Below are positions 62,964-64,000 of a stretch of DNA of 64,000 nt, one piece after another. The stretch lies in contig NZ_CAXBBQ010000005.1 in the NCBI RefSeq assembly GCF_963974575.1, positions 248,001-312,000 on the forward strand, in the 5' to 3' direction. The translations under genes were made by a program, and so were the position numbers. The notes beneath the pieces are model-generated. The model saw only the letters and a program-made list of their open reading frames with translations. It made no database searches and was not told the origin of the DNA. How positions within the stretch are numbered: position 1 is the first letter of the stretch; each line of letters begins with the position of its first letter. This DNA is from Sphingosinicella sp963974575. Its GTDB lineage: Bacteria; Pseudomonadota; Alphaproteobacteria; Sphingomonadales; Sphingomonadaceae.

Positions 62964-64000
62964 TCAACCGGGACGGTTCTTGCCCATCCACGCCGAGAGC
63001 GTGTTGGTGGAGGGCTGCCCCGCGCGCGTCGGATTGAGGCGGTCGTAAACCACGGCATTTTCCAGCACAGCGCGCACGTAGCCGCGCGTTTCGGTAAACG
63101 GGATTTCCTCCATCCAGCGCACGGCATCGACGCTTGGCAGTCGGGGGTCGCCGTTCGCGGCGATCCACTTCCGCACGTTGCCCGCACCGGCGTTGTAGGA
63201 GGCGATCGCGAGCATGTGGTTGCCGCCCCACTGATCGACGAGATTGAGGTAGTAGGTCGATCCGAGCTGGACGTTGTAGTTCGGATCCCCAGTGAGCGCC
63301 TCGGGGCGATAGCTCGTGCCCATCTTGCCCGCGGTCTCGCGCGCTGTACCGGGCATCAGCTGCATCAGGCCGCGCGCGCCGGCGCGGCTGACGGCGGTAG
63401 GATCAAAGCGGCTTTCCTGGCGGGTGATCGCGTGGATCATCGTCCAGTTGCTCGTCAGCACGCCGCCGACGGGCAGCTGCGGGTAAGCGAAACGCAGGAT
63501 CGCGGGCGGTCCGTCTACCAGTTCGCCGCGGCTCGCGATCAGCGCATAATCGGCGCGGCCGAGCTGCTGCGCCAGCTCGCTGACGAGGAATTCGCGCGCC
63601 GACGTCTTCGCCCCGTCTGCAAGCGTTTTCAGGAACAGTGTCTGTTTCCCCCGGTCGCCCGCCATGCCGAGCAGGCGGGCAGCCGCGACGCGGTCGTCCG
63701 CTGCGAACGCCTGACGCTCGGGTGTCGGCACGACGGGATCAGCCGCCGTTGGAATCGAGAGTGGGCGGTTCAGCCGCTCGGCGGCGAGTTGGCCATAGAA
63801 GGTGAGGGGGAAGCGCGCCGCGGTTTCGAGATTACGGTTGGCGTCTATGGTGAGTCCCGCCGCTTCAGCCGCGCGTCCCGCCCAGTAATGCCCGCGTGAG
63901 CGTGTGCCCGCGAACGCCGCGGCGGCGGCGAAGTTCTCGAAGTGGCGGACGGCTTCGCGTGCGCGGTTCAGCTTGTGGAGCGCTGTCCACCCCGCCAGCC
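62964..64000 (-). CDS. Soluble lytic murein transglycosylase (Slt70-like), 5' truncated by window
   Basis: The frame stays open to the last base, so the N-terminus lies outside. The visible ~345 residues include part of the superhelical U domain (GHYWAGRAAEAAG; ARFPLTFYGQLAAERL) and the C-terminal lysozyme-like domain, with the catalytic Glu in TRQESRFDPTAVSRAGA, GLMQLMPGTA, and SYNAGAGNV. It cleaves peptidoglycan glycan strands to anhydro-muropeptides in the periplasm. It precedes greB by 4 bases in the same direction. Confidence 0.93.
   Translation of the reverse strand, partial: LAGWTALHKLNRAREAVRHFENFAAAAAFAGTRSRGHYWAGRAAEAAGLTIDANRNLETAARFPLTFYGQLAAERLNRPLSIPTAADPVVPTPERQAFAADDRVAAARLLGMAGDRGKQTLFLKTLADGAKTSAREFLVSELAQQLGRADYALIASRGELVDGPPAILRFAYPQLPVGGVLTSNWTMIHAITRQESRFDPTAVSRAGARGLMQLMPGTARETAGKMGTSYRPEALTGDPNYNVQLGSTYYLNLVDQWGGNHMLAIASYNAGAGNVRKWIAANGDPRLPSVDAVRWMEEIPFTETRGYVRAVLENAVVYDRLNPTRAGQPSTNTLSAWMGKNRPG

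Overview
The window is dense, GC-rich chromosomal DNA. Gene content and order point to an alphaproteobacterium, most likely a sphingomonad (Sphingomonadales): lptD-surA-pdxA-rsmA, pepA-holC, hdaA-ppk1-ppx with rnd and aspS, purM-purN, an FlbT homologue, TadE/TadG proteins and RcnB-like/EF-hand secreted proteins. This placement is inferred from translated proteins and synteny; no rRNA, tRNA, IS element, CRISPR array or prophage is visible. No gene-free stretch exceeds about 220 bases.

Left part (1-10.2 kb) is an accessory metabolic block: the end of a MalT-like LuxR regulator, a DJ-1/PfpI protein, then divergently a Rieske ring-hydroxylating oxygenase and a three-subunit molybdenum hydroxylase (FAD, 2Fe-2S and Mo-cofactor subunits), a secreted CocE-type hydrolase and a PLP aminotransferase. 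It looks like a catabolic or modification route for an unknown aromatic or N-heterocyclic compound. From 10.3 to 14.1 kb an MBOAT acyltransferase, an AlgJ/X-like SGNH protein and a NodB-type deacetylase probably form a polysaccharide O-acylation/deacetylation unit, followed by ettA. Three Tad-type surface proteins follow on the minus strand.

Middle part (19-36 kb) holds a squalene/phytoene synthase-like protein, an EF-hand protein, trmFO, a glycosyltransferase, an AbrB/MazE-Doc toxin-antitoxin pair with an apparently leaderless promoter, gyrA, a DUF952 gene, a YhhN lysoplasmalogenase, a TPR exported protein, modABC behind a strong terminator and a ModE-like palindrome, an isolated flbT, an M28 peptidase, guaB and an RsmB-type methyltransferase.

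Right part (36-64 kb) is mostly housekeeping: rsmA-pdxA-surA-lptD for ribosome maturation, vitamin B6 and outer-membrane biogenesis; pepA-holC; an accessory pair (TPR protein plus DUF3857/transglutaminase protein) before ndk; purM-purN with a YjbR-family gene broken by one in-frame amber codon; a DUF2066-like/AI-2E/hdaA/ppk1/ppx chain; rnd; aspS; ppk2; an Arg/Asp-repeat EF-hand protein; greB; and the 3' part of a soluble lytic transglycosylase running off the window.

The molybdenum hydroxylase at 3.7-7.3 kb and modABC at 28.8-30.9 kb are a plausible functional pair (cofactor metal supply and consumer). Ppk1, Ppx and Ppk2 within 8 kb make a compact polyphosphate hub.
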